From: Euborellia annulipes
Lineage: Eukaryota > Arthropoda > Insecta > Dermaptera > Anisolabididae
Direction of reading: 5' to 3'
Assembly: GCA_023213315.1 (NCBI GenBank)
Contig: JAKCPI010002466.1
Span: 85,360 to 149,359, forward strand
DNA: 64,000 bases
Position 1 is the first letter of the stretch, and each line of letters begins with the position of its first letter. The notes beneath the pieces are model-generated. The model saw only the letters and a list, made by a program, of their open reading frames with translations, searched no databases and was not told where the DNA came from. A program made the translations under genes and the position numbers. This document shows, piece after piece, positions 32,267 to 43,160 of the stretch.

Positions 32267-32491
32267 ATGTAGAATTTTTTAAATTAATAAGTTATACCTT
32301 ATATATTATTTAAAATAATACAGAAAAATATGGGTAAAAATAAAGTAGTAGTAATTGAATTTAAAAATAATAAGAGAAAAAAATAAGTATCATTTCTTAA
32401 GTGGAAATCATTGATACGATCCAAGTACTAACATAAGAGGATTTCACGATTGCTATTATTAATAATAAAATTAATGATGGTTTGTTTTCGT

Positions 32492-32607
32492 TAGTAATTA
32501 AAAATACAAATTAACTACAAGAATTTAATTTACGACGTTTCGGCAGTCGTCATCGAGAGATGTATTTATTTATGTAGTTAATTTGAATTATTAATTACAA
32601 ACTAAAA
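32492..32607. mobile_element. Decayed foldback with GACGTTTCGG core
   Basis: Arms GTAATTAAAAATACAAATTAACTACA-like (shown in part as AAATTAACTACA) and TGTAGTTAATTTGAATTATT bracket ACGACGTTTCGGCAGTCGTC. Same broad class as the larger GAAACGTC foldbacks, but shorter and degraded. Confidence 0.5.
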
Positions 32608-32609
32608 TC

Positions 32610-33530
32610 GATTAATGCCAAAAATGTCTTTCATTACTAAGGATTATACAAATTATTTTGAAGACTTTAAATTTTATTTAAGCCTAATTTTTTTCGTAGA
32701 TACTACTGGTATATTAAAATATTAGAAATTCGGTGTACTTTTTGAGGAATGTTTTAATTTACAAATGTAAATAAATATATGATATATTTTTCGGCGACTA
32801 TTTTTTTTAATATATGGTCCTAATAAAAAAAAAATTATCATTTTGAAAATTTAAATAATTGAGTTATTTATAAAAGCAAAATAAAAATGTCAAAGCAAAT
32901 TACACCCCCCGTAGTACGTAAACACGCACATAGATAAGCAGAGAGAGATTTCTACATATTTTATTCCTAAATATCATGATGATATCTCTCACTCTCACTT
33001 AATGGCTATTAAGCTTAATGCAAATTAAATTAAAAATCAAATACGAAGTATATTTCTCTAACAAAAAAAAAAAAAACAAAGAAAAAGACTGCTATCCCCA
33101 TTCTAAGTGCAGCCTATTCATTAGCCCCTTATGTGACTGTGACGAATCATTTAATCAGCCTAGTCTTATTGCAAGAGGATAATACTATAAAAAGGCTTTG
33201 TTGTGTGCAGGGAACAAGGCACTTAATTTTCAGGCTGAGTATGGTAGACTGAGTTAAAAAATATATCTAGAATGGTCGTCAAAAAAAGCTGATACTTATT
33301 TATTGTAAGGAAACAATCAAATGTAACTTAAATATTTTCTAATTCATTATGTCGACTACCAATATTTAACAAATTTATAACAAGAATACAAAAGTCAAAT
33401 CAAAATTTAAATAAAACAAAAACAAATAAGCCGAAATTAAAAAATACAAATTGGTTATACATTCAAATTACACTGTGCGGCAAAACGAAACTTTTTTTTC
33501 GGCCCCGAGATAATTCCTTCAGATTCTTAA
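32610..33530. other. AT-rich non-coding stretch
   Basis: No gene or repeat boundary recognised. Confidence 0.4.
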
Positions 33531-33534
33531 GTAA

Positions 33535-34065
33535 AATGACCTCCTGAATCCAAATATGACCTCCGTTTTCCCCCACCACGTACCGTTTTCGGGGGAGGGG
33601 GAGTCCCCTACTTATTTCCACCCCTTTTTGTTAATTATAGGGCCATGAATCAAATTTGGAGGGATGAAAAGGAATATTTTAGCCTTAACATTTCTTCAGA
33701 AAGTTTAGAGAAGTGAAACGTTAAAAAACATTAACATTTGGATCCTAGGGGGGATGTGGGGGAGGATTTTGTCCCTTAAAATGCAAAAAAAATCATTAAA
33801 AATGATCGATTTTTTCACAGATTTTCTACATATTCCAGCGGACAAACCCACCTCACCCTTTCTTAAACATCCCTCAACTAAAAAAAATATATAGGATAAA
33901 GCGGGTGGGGTGTGAGCGATTCCGAAGCCCTTACAAGAAGATGGAAGATTCACAGCCCTCAGTTGGTCAAATTGGCAAATATGCGGCTATAACTTTCATT
34001 TTTTTGGACTGATCTTTACAAATTTAAAGTGAAAATATATACGGATTCTTTTATGTCCTTCAATA
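33535..34065 (+). repeat. Left arm of a 0.5-kb inverted repeat pair
   Basis: From ATGACCTCCGTTTTCCCCCA to ATATATACGGATTCTT this segment is the diverged reverse complement of 35505-36025. Shared blocks include CACGTACCGTTTTCGG, ATAGGGCCATGAATCAAATT, AGGAATATTTTAGCCTTAAC, CATTAAAAATGATCGATTTT and CACAGCCCTC. Open frames differ between the arms, so there is no evidence of coding. It could be a terminal repeat of one large element or one of two independent copies. Confidence 0.75.
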
Positions 34066-34069
34066 TTTC

Positions 34070-35500
34070 CATATTTTATCTAAAGGGGTAGAAATTACTT
34101 CTTGTCAAAATTTGAAAAAAATTATAATCTATGAAATATAAGGTCACACTTTTGTAAATAAATCAGGAAAAATATGACATTTATAAAAACCAATTTTTTT
34201 TAAAGAAAAATCTACATGGGGTAGACTACCCTCTACTCAAGGGGCAAAAAATTGCAAGTCCTAAGAAAATTTGTAGAGTGGGAAAATAACTTGGGAGGGA
34301 GGGGGTGGCCTTTAAACAAACAGAAATAAAATTAATTTTTATATAAAATTCTAAAAGATTTTAATGAGAAAAAACAAATGCAATTTTATTCATTAATTTA
34401 TTTTTATAATTGAATGTGAATTAATGTACTATAAGGGGATGCATGAGCCGAGGGGGATCGAATTATATCAAAAACTACAAACAAAGGAAATAAATATATT
34501 CATGAAACGAAGAAAGGATTTACAGGCTTGTGGCATGTTACGACTCAGAAGGAAATAAAAAAAAATCATCTGAATTTTTACACTTATAATTAGGGGAGGC
34601 GAGTGGAGAAACTGGCTTAAGAAAATCAGACATTCAGACAGTGAAAAAGGAAATTCCACCTCCAAAAATCTCACTTGTTACTAGGCCACTGACGAGAGAT
34701 AAAAGTTTAGGAATTTATATTTTCAATTATTTAATAATAATTTCTTATTAAATATTACAGGAGAATATAAATTCTCTGTTAGAGGGGTCGGGGGTGAGGA
34801 GGGAGGGAAAGAAATCATTGCTTAAATGTAAAAAATTTACAAAAAAAATAATTTTCTATTTTAATTTTCATTTTTAAAGAAAAAAACTATTTTGTTTATT
34901 AGAAGGGGTGATTTACACCCTTTCTCACCCACCACTCTGGGGTACACGAATTCATCATAGAGTTATATTTAAAAAAATTGGATAATTTTATCAGTATATT
35001 ATAAGAGAGAAAAATAAAATACGAAATTACTTTAATTCGTTATGCAAATGAGATGTGAAAATGTTCATTACCTTAATAATAAGATGACCAGGCGGGAAGT
35101 TTGGTGGATGAATGTCTTATTTGCACAAATCACAACACAATATAAAAGAAACTAAACACACACGCGAGAGAGAGAGAGAGAGAGAGAGAAACCGAATGAT
35201 TCATGGCTCGACTCAAATAAAACTAAGACAGCCTGACAGATAGGCAACAAGTAATCAGGCATCGATCGATAGAGAAATAGCATTGATCTCTGAGTGCCCA
35301 AGAAAAAAAAATTATCAAATAAGTTCTCTATTTATAAAAATTCCATTCACTTGCAAACTAACGGGGTTTTATTCCGTTGGGAATAAATTCGAAATTAAAT
35401 AACTATTAAAAGACTCACTTCATTTATCCACCTTTAAAACTCACCCCTAATTAAATTAAATACTTCCAAGTATTATTTTTTGTATTTATTTATTTATTAG
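34070..35500. other. Interior between the 0.5-kb inverted repeats
   Basis: AT-rich with GGGGGTGG-type patches and an AG microsatellite at about 35166-35190. No transposase motif was seen on either strand. Whether it belongs to a composite element with the flanking inverted repeats is undecided. Confidence 0.5.
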
Positions 35501-35504
35501 GGAT

Positions 35505-36025
35505 ATATTCGAAGTGAAAGAAGAATCCGTATATTTCCAAAAAATTTACAGTTATATCCGCATATTTGCCAATTTGACCAACTGTGCGGCGAGGGGCTGT
35601 GAATCTTTCCATCTTTTTGTAAGGCCTTCGGAATCGCTCACACCCCACCCGCCTTATCCTAGATATTTTTTTTAGTTGAGGGATGTTTAAGGAAGGGTGA
35701 GGTGGCTCTGTCAGCTGGAATATGTAGAAAATCAGTGAAAAAATTGTGAAAAAATCAGAAAAAATCGATCATTTTTAATGATTTTTTTGCATTTAAGGGA
35801 CAAAATCCTCCCCCACATCCCCCCCCCTTGGAACCAAATGTTAATGTTTTTTAACTTTTCACTTCTCTAGACCTTCTGAAGAAATGTTAAGGCTAAAATA
35901 TTCCTTTTCATCCCTCCAAATTTGATTCATGGCCCTATAATTAACGAAAAGGGGTGGAAATAAGTAGGGGGCTCCCCCTCCGAAAACGGTACGTGGTGGG
36001 GGAAAACGGAGATCATATTTGAGTA
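35505..36025 (-). repeat. Right arm of the 0.5-kb inverted repeat pair
   Basis: Begins GAAGAATCCGTATATTTCC and ends GAAAACGGAGATCATATTTG. It matches the complement of the left arm with scattered substitutions and small indels, including a longer C-run near 35818 and an extra AAATTGTGAAAAAATCAG-like insertion near 35740. Confidence 0.75.
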
Positions 36026-36930
36026 TTTTCAATAAAATACTGTGTTAATGATGAAATTTTATTATAAAATTTTGGCATAAATATAAAACTTAACAAAATA
36101 TTTGTCTTTATTTTATTTTAATTAATTTGTATTTGTGTATAATAGAAATGTATAAACACCCGGGGAACCGAGATTTTTGCAATAGTGGCTGAAACGTTGA
36201 ATTTTATTATAGTTAGTAACATTTTTTGTAATATTAATTACTAAATAAAAAATTAAACCATTATTATGTTTATTCCAATCGTGAAAGTGCTTTAATCCTC
36301 TCGACTAATCGGTTATTTAACTCGCCAGAAGAAATAATAAAAAAGAAAGCTCTTTTACAAACAAACAAACATCAACTTGTTTAAACTTTATTCATAAATT
36401 CCAACAAGTCGATATTTAAAGTTTCTCAAAGAGAAAGAGAAGAGAGAGAGGTGCGTTAAGTAAAAATGAAAATCAAAAATCCATTAATTCTCCGTGACAT
36501 TTATCTAAGTCTTATCAGTGGGAGGGCGAGGGAGGTGAGAGAGACTAAGGCAAAACAAAACCCCCAGGCTTTAAATTCAAACATAAATCCAGAAACCTAT
36601 TAATTATCCTTCTAGAATCCTATAAATTCGTTGCTGTTGCTGTTGTTGGTGGCTACAGACACCAAAATATCGAGTGGTTTAAAGAGAGAGAGTATTCATG
36701 GTCAAGTCAAATGAAATTGAATTCTAATTAAAAATAGACAATCAACTTGTAGGCCTATTATTTTACAAGTTTGAAAAAAAAAACAATTCTAATACAATGG
36801 CGTCGCTAGGTGGGGGCATTTGCCCTAAGGGGTTCCCTACGCCACTGTATAAATACGACAGCTCTCTAGTGTTACAGGTCAGGTTATGGCTTACAAGAGA
36901 TTAAAATCTTTTTAAATTAAATCTAATCAG
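36026..36930. other. AT-rich non-coding stretch with small remnants
   Basis: A possible decayed foldback with GAAACGTTG at about 36120-36245 and a 55-bp remnant with CAATGGCGTCGCTAGG and CCTACGCCACTG ends at about 36798-36848 related to the CAGTGGCG MITE class. No gene. Confidence 0.4.
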
Positions 36931-36934
36931 ATAC

Positions 36935-37067
36935 CAATTCTTCTCAGTTCCCGCAGTTGAGTTCCCCTTTTATGCTTCTCCATTATTTTATTTATTTTTT
37001 TAAATACATTTTTCCTGGCTGCATGTGACCACTGGTCTTCGGACCTTATGCACCCATTAAAAAAAAA
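36935..37067 (+). mobile_element. LINE family 2 3' end (plus)
   Basis: CTTCTCAGTTCCCGCAGTTG (with the TGA stop of the LINE open frame) is followed by AGTTCCCCTTTTATGCTTCT, CCTGGCTGCATGTGACC and CTTATGCACCCATT, then an A-run. This is the 3' untranslated region of the family seen with coding sequence at 43.4 and 54.1 kb. Almost no coding sequence is retained. Confidence 0.75.
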
Positions 37068-37730
37068 AATCATTGCGTGGTTTTATGAAATCACGATGCA
37101 AGTGAAACTTTTTTCGGATCGTAGGCGTTTAACTGAAAATTTTCAGAAAATTATTCAATTAAGGATATTAAAATCGCGTTTTTAATCTTAACTTAATAAT
37201 TGCAATAATAGGAAATCAATAGAGGCATGTTAAAAACTGAGAACATTATTTATTTAGTAATTGAAGATTTGAATCATTTAAAATTATTTTAAAAATTATA
37301 TTTTATCAAAATTTTATGAAAAATTGAATAATTAAATCTCACAATTATTTTTTATAATTTGTCATATATATTAAATTTCAACTTTCCTATTTTTGTCGTC
37401 ACGGCTTGTGACGTCAAGGTTTGTAGCGTCACGCCTTTGACGTCACGGCTTGTAATCCGACATGCTGATAGAAGAGCGAAAAAATTTGAGAGGATCAAAT
37501 AAAGGTTAAAAAAAAAAAATTAATTTTGAAAAACAAGAATGGAATCTATCTAAATGTCGAAAAAGATCTTAAATAAAATTTTAAAAAATATGGTACATTT
37601 AAAACGAATAGACTAATAATGACTGTGATTAGTGATAATTGTAGAGGAGTAGGAGTAGGTGTGCTGATATCAAATTATAAAAAATAAAAAATTAACAGAT
37701 ACGAGTAGGATGGCAGCCAGAAAAGAAATC
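37068..37730. other. AT-rich stretch with a short GTCACG tandem array
   Basis: About 37395-37455 holds four imperfect GTCACGGCTTGTGACGTCA-like units. A tail-like GTCGAAAAAGATCTTAAATA near 37557 is a weak SINE family 2 remnant. No gene. Confidence 0.45.
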
Positions 37731-37734
37731 AGTC

Positions 37735-37920
37735 AAAAATTTAATCAATCTTTATCTAATTTTATTTCGATTGCCGACGTTTCGGACGCAAATCGCGCCC
37801 TTTCTACAATCTCAGGACAACCTGAGGAAGGGCGCGATTTGCATCCGAAACGTCGGCAATCGAAATAAATTTAGATAAAGATTAATTAAATTTTTCTCCT
37901 GTTAATAGTTCAGCCATCAT
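37735..37920. mobile_element. Foldback element with GAAACGTCGGC core
   Basis: Left arm TTTAATCAATCTTTATCTAA ... TTTCGATTGCCGACGTTTCG and right arm CGAAACGTCGGCAATCGAAA ... AGATAAAGATTAATTAAATT are inverted copies. Both arms carry the GGGCGCGATTT segment adjacent to the core. The right arm preserves CTGAGGA before it; in the left arm that box is interrupted by a short insertion. Non-coding. Confidence 0.83.
37822..37856 (+). ncRNA. Hammerhead-ribozyme-like core (tentative)
   Basis: CTGAGGA, A, GGGCGC, GATTT, GCATCC, GAAA, CGTCGG. The stem has one mismatch here, but the complementary left arm has GCGTCC, giving a full six-pair stem with one G-U pair. The stem sequence differs from those at 1.44 and 57.2 kb while remaining pairable. 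Confidence 0.3.
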
Positions 37921-38164
37921 CTCAATATTATAAAAAGTTAATTAATTTCGTTGACATTTAGGTAACGCTTCGCTCCCACCAGTAGATACTAAAAAGTGTC
38001 AGGGTATTGGTGGTTTATTAAAGTAACAATTCAATAGTATGCATGCAGTGATGGGTAATAATGAATTACATGTAAATGAATTACAACTAGTAATTTGTAT
38101 TTTATAATTTGAACAAAAAAAACTATGTTATTTGCAAAAGTAATTAAATTGCTGATTGCCCACG

Positions 38165-38313
38165 GGGGGGGGGGGGGGGGTTGGGGCTAACCTTATAAAC
38201 GTGGCGGGGTCGGACCCCAGGCAGTTGATGATTTTATTTAACTTGAAAGGGGGTAAAAAAAAAAAATTATATAAATAAAAAAAAGGGTTTAATTTTTTGG
38301 GGGGGGGGGGGAA

Positions 38314-38344
<31 letters not shown>

Positions 38345-38395
38345 GGGGGGGAAAAAAGAGGGAATGTTTAAAAAAAAAAAAAAAAAAAAAATTGC
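38165..38395. other. Poly-G tracts around a SINE family 1 fragment
   Basis: Long G-runs at about 38163-38180 and 38300-38352, with A-runs around. Between them GGGGTCGGACCCCAGGCAGT and GATGATTTTATTTAA match SINE family 1. G-runs this long in such an AT-rich context could be genuine, but could also be a sequencing or consensus error. Confidence 0.55.
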
Positions 38396-38424
38396 TGATT
38401 GTTATGGAATTTTAAATTACCCTT

Positions 38425-38515
38425 GACCTATGGCACAGAGGTAGAGCATTAGCTTCTAGTGCCAAAAGTTAAGGGTTCGCATCCCGTCCCGTGTTTATCA
38501 AAATAATTACAAGAG
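38425..38515 (+). mobile_element. SINE family 2 head (tRNA-derived)
   Basis: CCTTGACCTATGGCACAGAG, GTAGAGCATTAGCTTC and GGGTTCGCATCCC have the spacing of pol III A and B boxes. The rest of the SINE body is missing after TCCCGTG. Similar to the head at 42.99 kb. It might be scored as a tRNA-like gene, but the anticodon arm is not clearly foldable. Confidence 0.6.
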
Positions 38516-38599
38516 TGTTCTTCTCTAGAAGAAAGTTGATATTTGAAACTCAGTCAATTCACGGTGATTGAAAAACCCAAAAAAATTATTTTGTACTTT

Positions 38600-39980
38600 T
38601 GTAGATGGAAAGATTTTATAAATGATTCTGATTGTTTTGGTTTATGAAAATTGTAAGTTTTCTACCCTCACCCTCTAAGTGCGTTTCCAGATTGAAACAA
38701 CAAAGATTGGTTGACTATTAAAGGCCAAAAATTCAAATTAGTAGCATTTATTTTAAATAATTTAATTTTCCTTATGTGTGTTTGCGTAAAGAGAGAAGAA
38801 AAATAACCATTTCTCTCTCTCTCTCTCTCTCTCTTTGTGTCTGGTTGTCTGTTTGCTAGTGGGTTAAGCTTTAAACCCTTAAAAAGTTGCAGAGCTTTTG
38901 TTGAGCTTTTTTATGGGGCCAGGCATTTTTGTGGCAAACAGAGAGAGGATATAAATACTTTACTGGAGAAGAAGAGAACACACAGCTATTTCCATTTACT
39001 TCGAATTATATTCGTAAATCTGGTGATGCCACATATGTTTCTAAGAAAAAAAAATCCCCCATGATTGGTATAAAAGTTTGCTGGAAATGGTTTTCATTAT
39101 TAACGTTAATTTTAACTTCTTTTTAATAAATTTTTATGGATTTCTAGGACTTTAAATTTCGCGCTTATACTCTGAGTTGCTACTAAGATACCAATCTTTT
39201 TGTTATTTATTGTTAATTTTAAAAGAAAGGAGAAAAAAATGAATATTTTTTCGATAAACTCTTAAGTAATAGTCATAATTTGTAAGAACGAGGGTGTTTT
39301 TAAACTTTTTAGTTGTTATGTCAATATAATATAGTCAAAGGCAAATGGCTTCCCTTCCCTTCCCTTTAAATGTTTATGTGTCAAAAGAGAGAGGGGAGGG
39401 GGAGAGTTTATTAACTTTTAAAAGACATTATTTATTTATTCATTATTCACTTTAACGCTAATCATAATAACAATTATAATCAAGACAAGGAATGATCTCG
39501 TAAAACAAATAATATCAATGTCAAAGGGGAAAAACGGGAGATAATAATAATAATAATAATAGCTTTACAAGATATGAAATGAATGTTTGTTGTTGTTGTT
39601 GTTGTTGCTCTTGTCTTTATGATGAATTCTTGAAAGATTTATTTTTTTCACTTTCATTCGCTATTAGGGGAAGAGCTATTATTTATGATAATGAAGTAAG
39701 AGAAAAGAAAAATTTAGAGAAATTCAACCGAAGGTGTGTTGTCAGTCACACCATATTATAAACTTGAAAACTAAAAAATTTATATGTGATCCACTCACTG
39801 CCCTTTTATTTCTCGATTTTTATTCTGTTTTATTCAAAATTTTGTATAATAGGTAGAGTTTTTTTTTGTATAGTAGTCTTTCAGAAAATGATAAAAAAAT
39901 TAATTAATTTCGTTCTTCATCGCGAGTGTATTGGTGGACTATAATGATGAATTGAAAAATATTGATTACAAAAATAGATA
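38600..39980. other. Microsatellite-rich non-coding stretch
   Basis: CT tract at about 38811-38834, ATA repeats at 39541-39562, TGT repeats at 39583-39606. Open frames at 38837-39126 and 39579-39761 are short, overlap simple repeats and have no domain signature. Confidence 0.5.
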
Positions 39981-39983
39981 TAT

Positions 39984-40236
39984 GGACCCTGTTTGTTAGG
40001 TGTCAAGCGCCAAAAAATAAAAAATTGAGTTAAGCACGGAATATTGTTTCAAATGCTTTAATTAATAGTATTTTTTTATGAAATATGTCCTAAAAAAATT
40101 TATATTTAATGTTACTTGCACAATTGACAAAAAAAATTATATAACAGTTATAATCCAATGAAAACAAAAAACTTTAATGTTAATTTTCTCAAAACTCGGT
40201 AGATGGCGCTTGGCAAACTAATGCCTAACAGGGTCC
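39984..40236 (+). mobile_element. MITE, third copy of the 11.98-kb family
   Basis: Ends GGACCCTGTTTGTTAGGTGT and complement AGTTTGCCAAGCGCCA / CTAACAGGGTCC are both present, with the complete interior. The left terminal repeat has lost a few bases relative to the others (GCATTAGT is missing). TATAT flanks both sides. Confidence 0.82.
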
Positions 40237-40690
40237 ATATATCCTATATTTGTATACTAATAATTCAATATATCTGGGTATGATGCGAAAAGTGAGTCGG
40301 AAATTTCACAAATTGAATTATCGATATTTTATTGTAGAGGATATTTTTCTGAGCATCTTAAGACCAGAACCACTATGATATCCCAAAAAAAAAACATTTC
40401 TATTCTGTAGTAAAATTAAAATGGGCTTAATCAAAATATTTTTTTGTAGTATTTATATATTATAATTTTCAACAAGTGGAGTTGTACAAATAAAAAGTAA
40501 ACGTGTGGGTTCGTGGGACCCCCGGCAGGAACGAAGTTCCTCACGCCTTTTCTTCAACTCAGAATATAATTTAATATGAATATTATTTAAATAGACGGAA
40601 ATCCCGCATTCGAGGGCTCGGACGCTGAGAACGCATTAATATTTATTAAAGCTGAAGCCTTATAAATATAAAAAATTTTTGTCCATAGCC

Positions 40691-40720
40691 CTGAAGATGA
40701 GGAGAGATACCTCGAAACTG
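40691..40720 (+). ncRNA. Hammerhead-ribozyme-like core outside a foldback (tentative)
   Basis: CTGAAGA, T, GAGG, AGAGATA, CCTC, GAAA, CTG. The stem GAGG/CCTC is different from the GGTC/GACC stems elsewhere yet pairs perfectly. It lies downstream of a GC-richer segment (40500-40640), and I see no inverted partner arm here, so competition from a foldback is not an issue in this copy. Confidence 0.3.
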
Positions 40721-40739
40721 TAGCGACAGTCGTCTAGCA

Positions 40740-41518
40740 ATAAATCCTACATAAAAAAACTTAGTTTTTATTCTCTTGTTCATCCCCACCAGAACCAAAC
40801 ATAATAAGCTTTCGCAAATTTTAATATACCCCTATTATAATTTTGTTTTTGAAGAAGTTATTCTATTTTTAACCAGATTTATGACTGTCCACTAGAATTC
40901 AAAGCCGCTACTCTCTCTTCGTTTGACAGAAAAATTTCAAAATTTAAATTCTATAAAAATGCTGATTTTGGAAGTAACGATGGTCTAAAGTTCGGCTTCC
41001 TACCTATTTGAATTTAAAGAAATGTCAAATTTCAATCGACATTAATTAAAAAAAAAAAAATCAAAATCTATTACACAAGTTTTTTTTTTTTAAGTCTGAA
41101 GTCTGTTAGTGAGAGTTTCCATCTACTGTAAGTAAAAGATGGCAATCTTAAGGCAATATTTTAGCAAGCATTCACAAGTCACAAGAACTTATACGGTTAT
41201 AAATTTCCTTCCACCCCCTCACCCCACCCCTCACTCTCAATATCCAATTCAATCCTCTCCTCACTCACTCTCTCATATACTAGTACTATATAGCTTTTTT
41301 TTTTTTAATTTAAACTTGCAATTTATTGTTTGCGATTAGAAATTTATTATAGTAATTAAATTTTTAACGAAATGTCAGGTGAATTAAATGTAATTGAAAT
41401 TTAAATAATTTAAGTAAAGACGTCTTTTTGTGAGTGTATATGATAATTTCTTTAATATGGTATTCTTTAAATTAAAATTTTTAATTTTGTTGAATTGTGT
41501 TATTCTTCCATTGTTACA
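40740..41518. other. AT-rich non-coding stretch
   Basis: No gene or repeat boundary recognised; a pyrimidine-rich tract at about 41210-41280. Confidence 0.4.
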
Positions 41519-41672
41519 TATTAGACCGGATCCAGACGGGCGTAACGTGAAATGTACACTATGAGCATTACATGTAACGTTCGCGTCGACGTTCGCACTG
41601 ATCCATCTGCTGTCGGTTTTTAGCGCCAACACAAAGGCTCTCGCAGTGCTCGTTTGGACGGCGTTCGTGACG

Positions 41673-41938
41673 GTTTTTTTTTTTAATGGGTGCATAATTA
41701 TTTCACTAGCTAGAGACGAAATCAGGACGAGTTAGAGATAGGAAATAACGTAACTTCACGGGGTGCCGGTAGATGGCTACGGCCAGATGGCGGTTGGGTT
41801 TGAGGCGTGTGTCTTCGTACACGAAAGCACCTCGGGTAAATAAACGGGGATCCCGATAGGAATTTCAAATAATAATAATAAATTTAATGGGTGCATAAGG
41901 TCCGAAGTTCTATAATGACCAGTGCTTCACATGCAGCC
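41673..41938 (-). mobile_element. LINE family 2 3' end inserted in the Harbinger element (minus)
   Basis: A T-run at 41673-41682 (its poly(A) tail) followed by AATGGGTGCATA, then, after the next insertion, AATGGGTGCATAAGGTCCGA and CTATAATGACCAGTGCTTCA, CATGCAGCC. Same 3' untranslated sequence as at 54.07 and 57.52 kb. Only the last roughly 70 bp of the LINE is present. Confidence 0.75.
41697..41882 (+). mobile_element. ATA-tailed non-LTR end with 15-bp target duplication
   Basis: TTTAATGGGTGCATA occurs at 41682-41696 and at 41883-41897, exactly flanking a copy of the CACTAGCTAGAGACGA ... GGAATTTCAAATAATAATAA repeat. Direction is plus, judged by the ATA tail at the right. It is the innermost and youngest of the three nested insertions. 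Confidence 0.85.
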
Positions 41939-41944
41939 ACGTTG

Positions 41945-42240
41945 TGTCGTGTGGACGTTTATGATGTGATCGCTTGAACTTAGTGATACAGCAAGTTTAT
42001 CTTGCGGTGAAATTGCAGGTCTCATTGTAGTATCTTGTCTTGATATTTTAGAAGCAATCATTGTTAACAAATGATCAAAATCAGTAGGCGACATCCGGGT
42101 CAAGTTTTTATATAGGCCACTTGTTTGCTGAGATTTTAGTTCCATCAGCAATGAAAATCCTCTCTCATACAACTTTGTTTTCCATCATCGACGCACAGAA
42201 CGTTTTTTCGGGTCTTTATATAATAAATACATATATCAAT
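41945..42240 (-). pseudogene. Harbinger transposase N-terminal fragment
   Basis: Encodes LYERGFSLLMELK ... LTRMSPTDFDHLLTMIASKI, SRQDTTMRPAISPQDKLAVS and L, the region that precedes the nuclease domain in HARBI1-like proteins (RMSPxxFDxLL...I..QDTxMR.AI.P..KLA.TL). Upstream, KKRSVRR and a WKTK block are in the same frame but separated by a TGA where families normally have a second tryptophan. The catalytic DDE domain is absent, cut off by the LINE insertion. Non-functional. Confidence 0.85.
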
Positions 42241-42440
42241 AAATAAACCAGCACCAGCTATCAAGACCTTGCATCTTTCTTTTCGTAGCTACTTAATGGG
42301 AACAGCTCTTGAACAAGATTCGCGTTGAGTTCGTGTGCAGAGTAATCGCGTTACATTCACGTTGCATTACATTATATGTTACGCCCACCTGGATCCAGCC
42401 TAAGAGAAAAAATGTAAACAGATTATCCAATAAACAAAAG

Positions 42441-42525
42441 AAAAAGATATGGTGTGACTAAACACACAACACCCAACTTCGGTAACCAAAATGTGTTCTG
42501 AAAACCAGATTTTTTGTGTAATAAT
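42441..42525 (+). mobile_element. Solo THM 5' hairpin (degraded)
   Basis: ATGGTGTGACTAAACACACA, then AACTTCGGTAACCAAAATG and AACCAGATTTTTTGTG, recognisable as the THM 5' palindrome and the GATTTTTTGTGT block after it, without the rest of the element. Confidence 0.6.
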
Positions 42526-42993
42526 CTCAAAATATGCAATTTAAATCCCCTGATTATAAGTTTGACATAGATATATTCTTTATATTAAAAAAGCAACAAA
42601 AAAAATAAAATTTTCTTCGGAAGAGAAGCATCTAGTAAATACAATAATAATGTTAACTTACAAAGACTTGGAAAAGTTTTAAAGTAGAGTGTTAGTCTTT
42701 TTTTTTGTGAGTAGCAAGCAATACTCTAAGCTCTAAGTTCGCCTACTTGAAAGGCGCCTAACTCAGTTTGTCAACAACTTGCCAAGGTAAAAAAGAAGGT
42801 GTGTGTTGGCGAAAAAAAATGAGAAAGTATGTAGGTAGCGTGACAGTCAAATCAATTAGAGTAACTTCAACTAGAAGAGGCAAATTCCAGCAAGAGGGAA
42901 GGGAATTCAATTGAGAAAGAGAGGGCGAAAACACAAAAAACATTTCGAAATACTAGGGTAGATAAAGAAAAATATATTTCTTAATTGCAATTA

Positions 42994-43160
42994 GCCCTTG
43001 GCCTATGGCGCATTGGCTTCTGATACCAAAGGTCAAGGGTCCGCATCCCGTCCCAGGCGACAAAATTGATTTCAATTGAATTGGATACCAATCAATTGAA
43101 ATGATAGGGACGAGGTCTAAACGGCCTCCGATGCTGAAAAAATCGCAATTAAATTTTAAT
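42994..43160 (+). mobile_element. SINE family 2 copy (tRNA-derived)
   Basis: CCCTTGGCCTATGGCGCATT and GGCTTCTGATACCAAAGGTC, GGGTCCGCATCCCGTCCC form a tRNA-like head with a B-box-like GGTCCGCATCC; part of the A-box region is deleted compared with 38.43 kb. The body GATTTCAATTGAATTGGATACC, GGGACGAGGTCTAAACGG and GATGCTGAAAAAATC follows. This is the most complete family member in the window. Confidence 0.72.

Larger units (their letters stand above)
41521..42403 (-). mobile_element. PIF/Harbinger element with nested insertions
   Basis: Inverted ends TTAGACCGGATCCAGACGGG, CGTAACG (left) and CGTTACGCCC-like ... CACCTGGATCCAGCCTAA (right) match over about 25 bp with few changes. The interior encodes a Harbinger-type transposase fragment on the minus strand. 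Two retroelement ends have inserted into it in sequence. I could not fix the target duplication: TTA and TAA at the edges may belong to the ends themselves. Confidence 0.78.

Noticed and set aside
33535..36025. LTR retrotransposon or Polinton-like element
   Set aside because: The arms are inverted rather than direct, and no integrase, polymerase or capsid sequence was found between them.
38425..38500. Genuine tRNA gene at 38.43 kb
   Set aside because: A/B boxes are present but the sequence recurs as the head of a dispersed SINE and I could not fold a clean anticodon arm.
41384..41695. 103-codon minus-strand frame over the left Harbinger end
   Set aside because: It reads through the terminal inverted repeat and the LINE T-run; no homology to the transposase.
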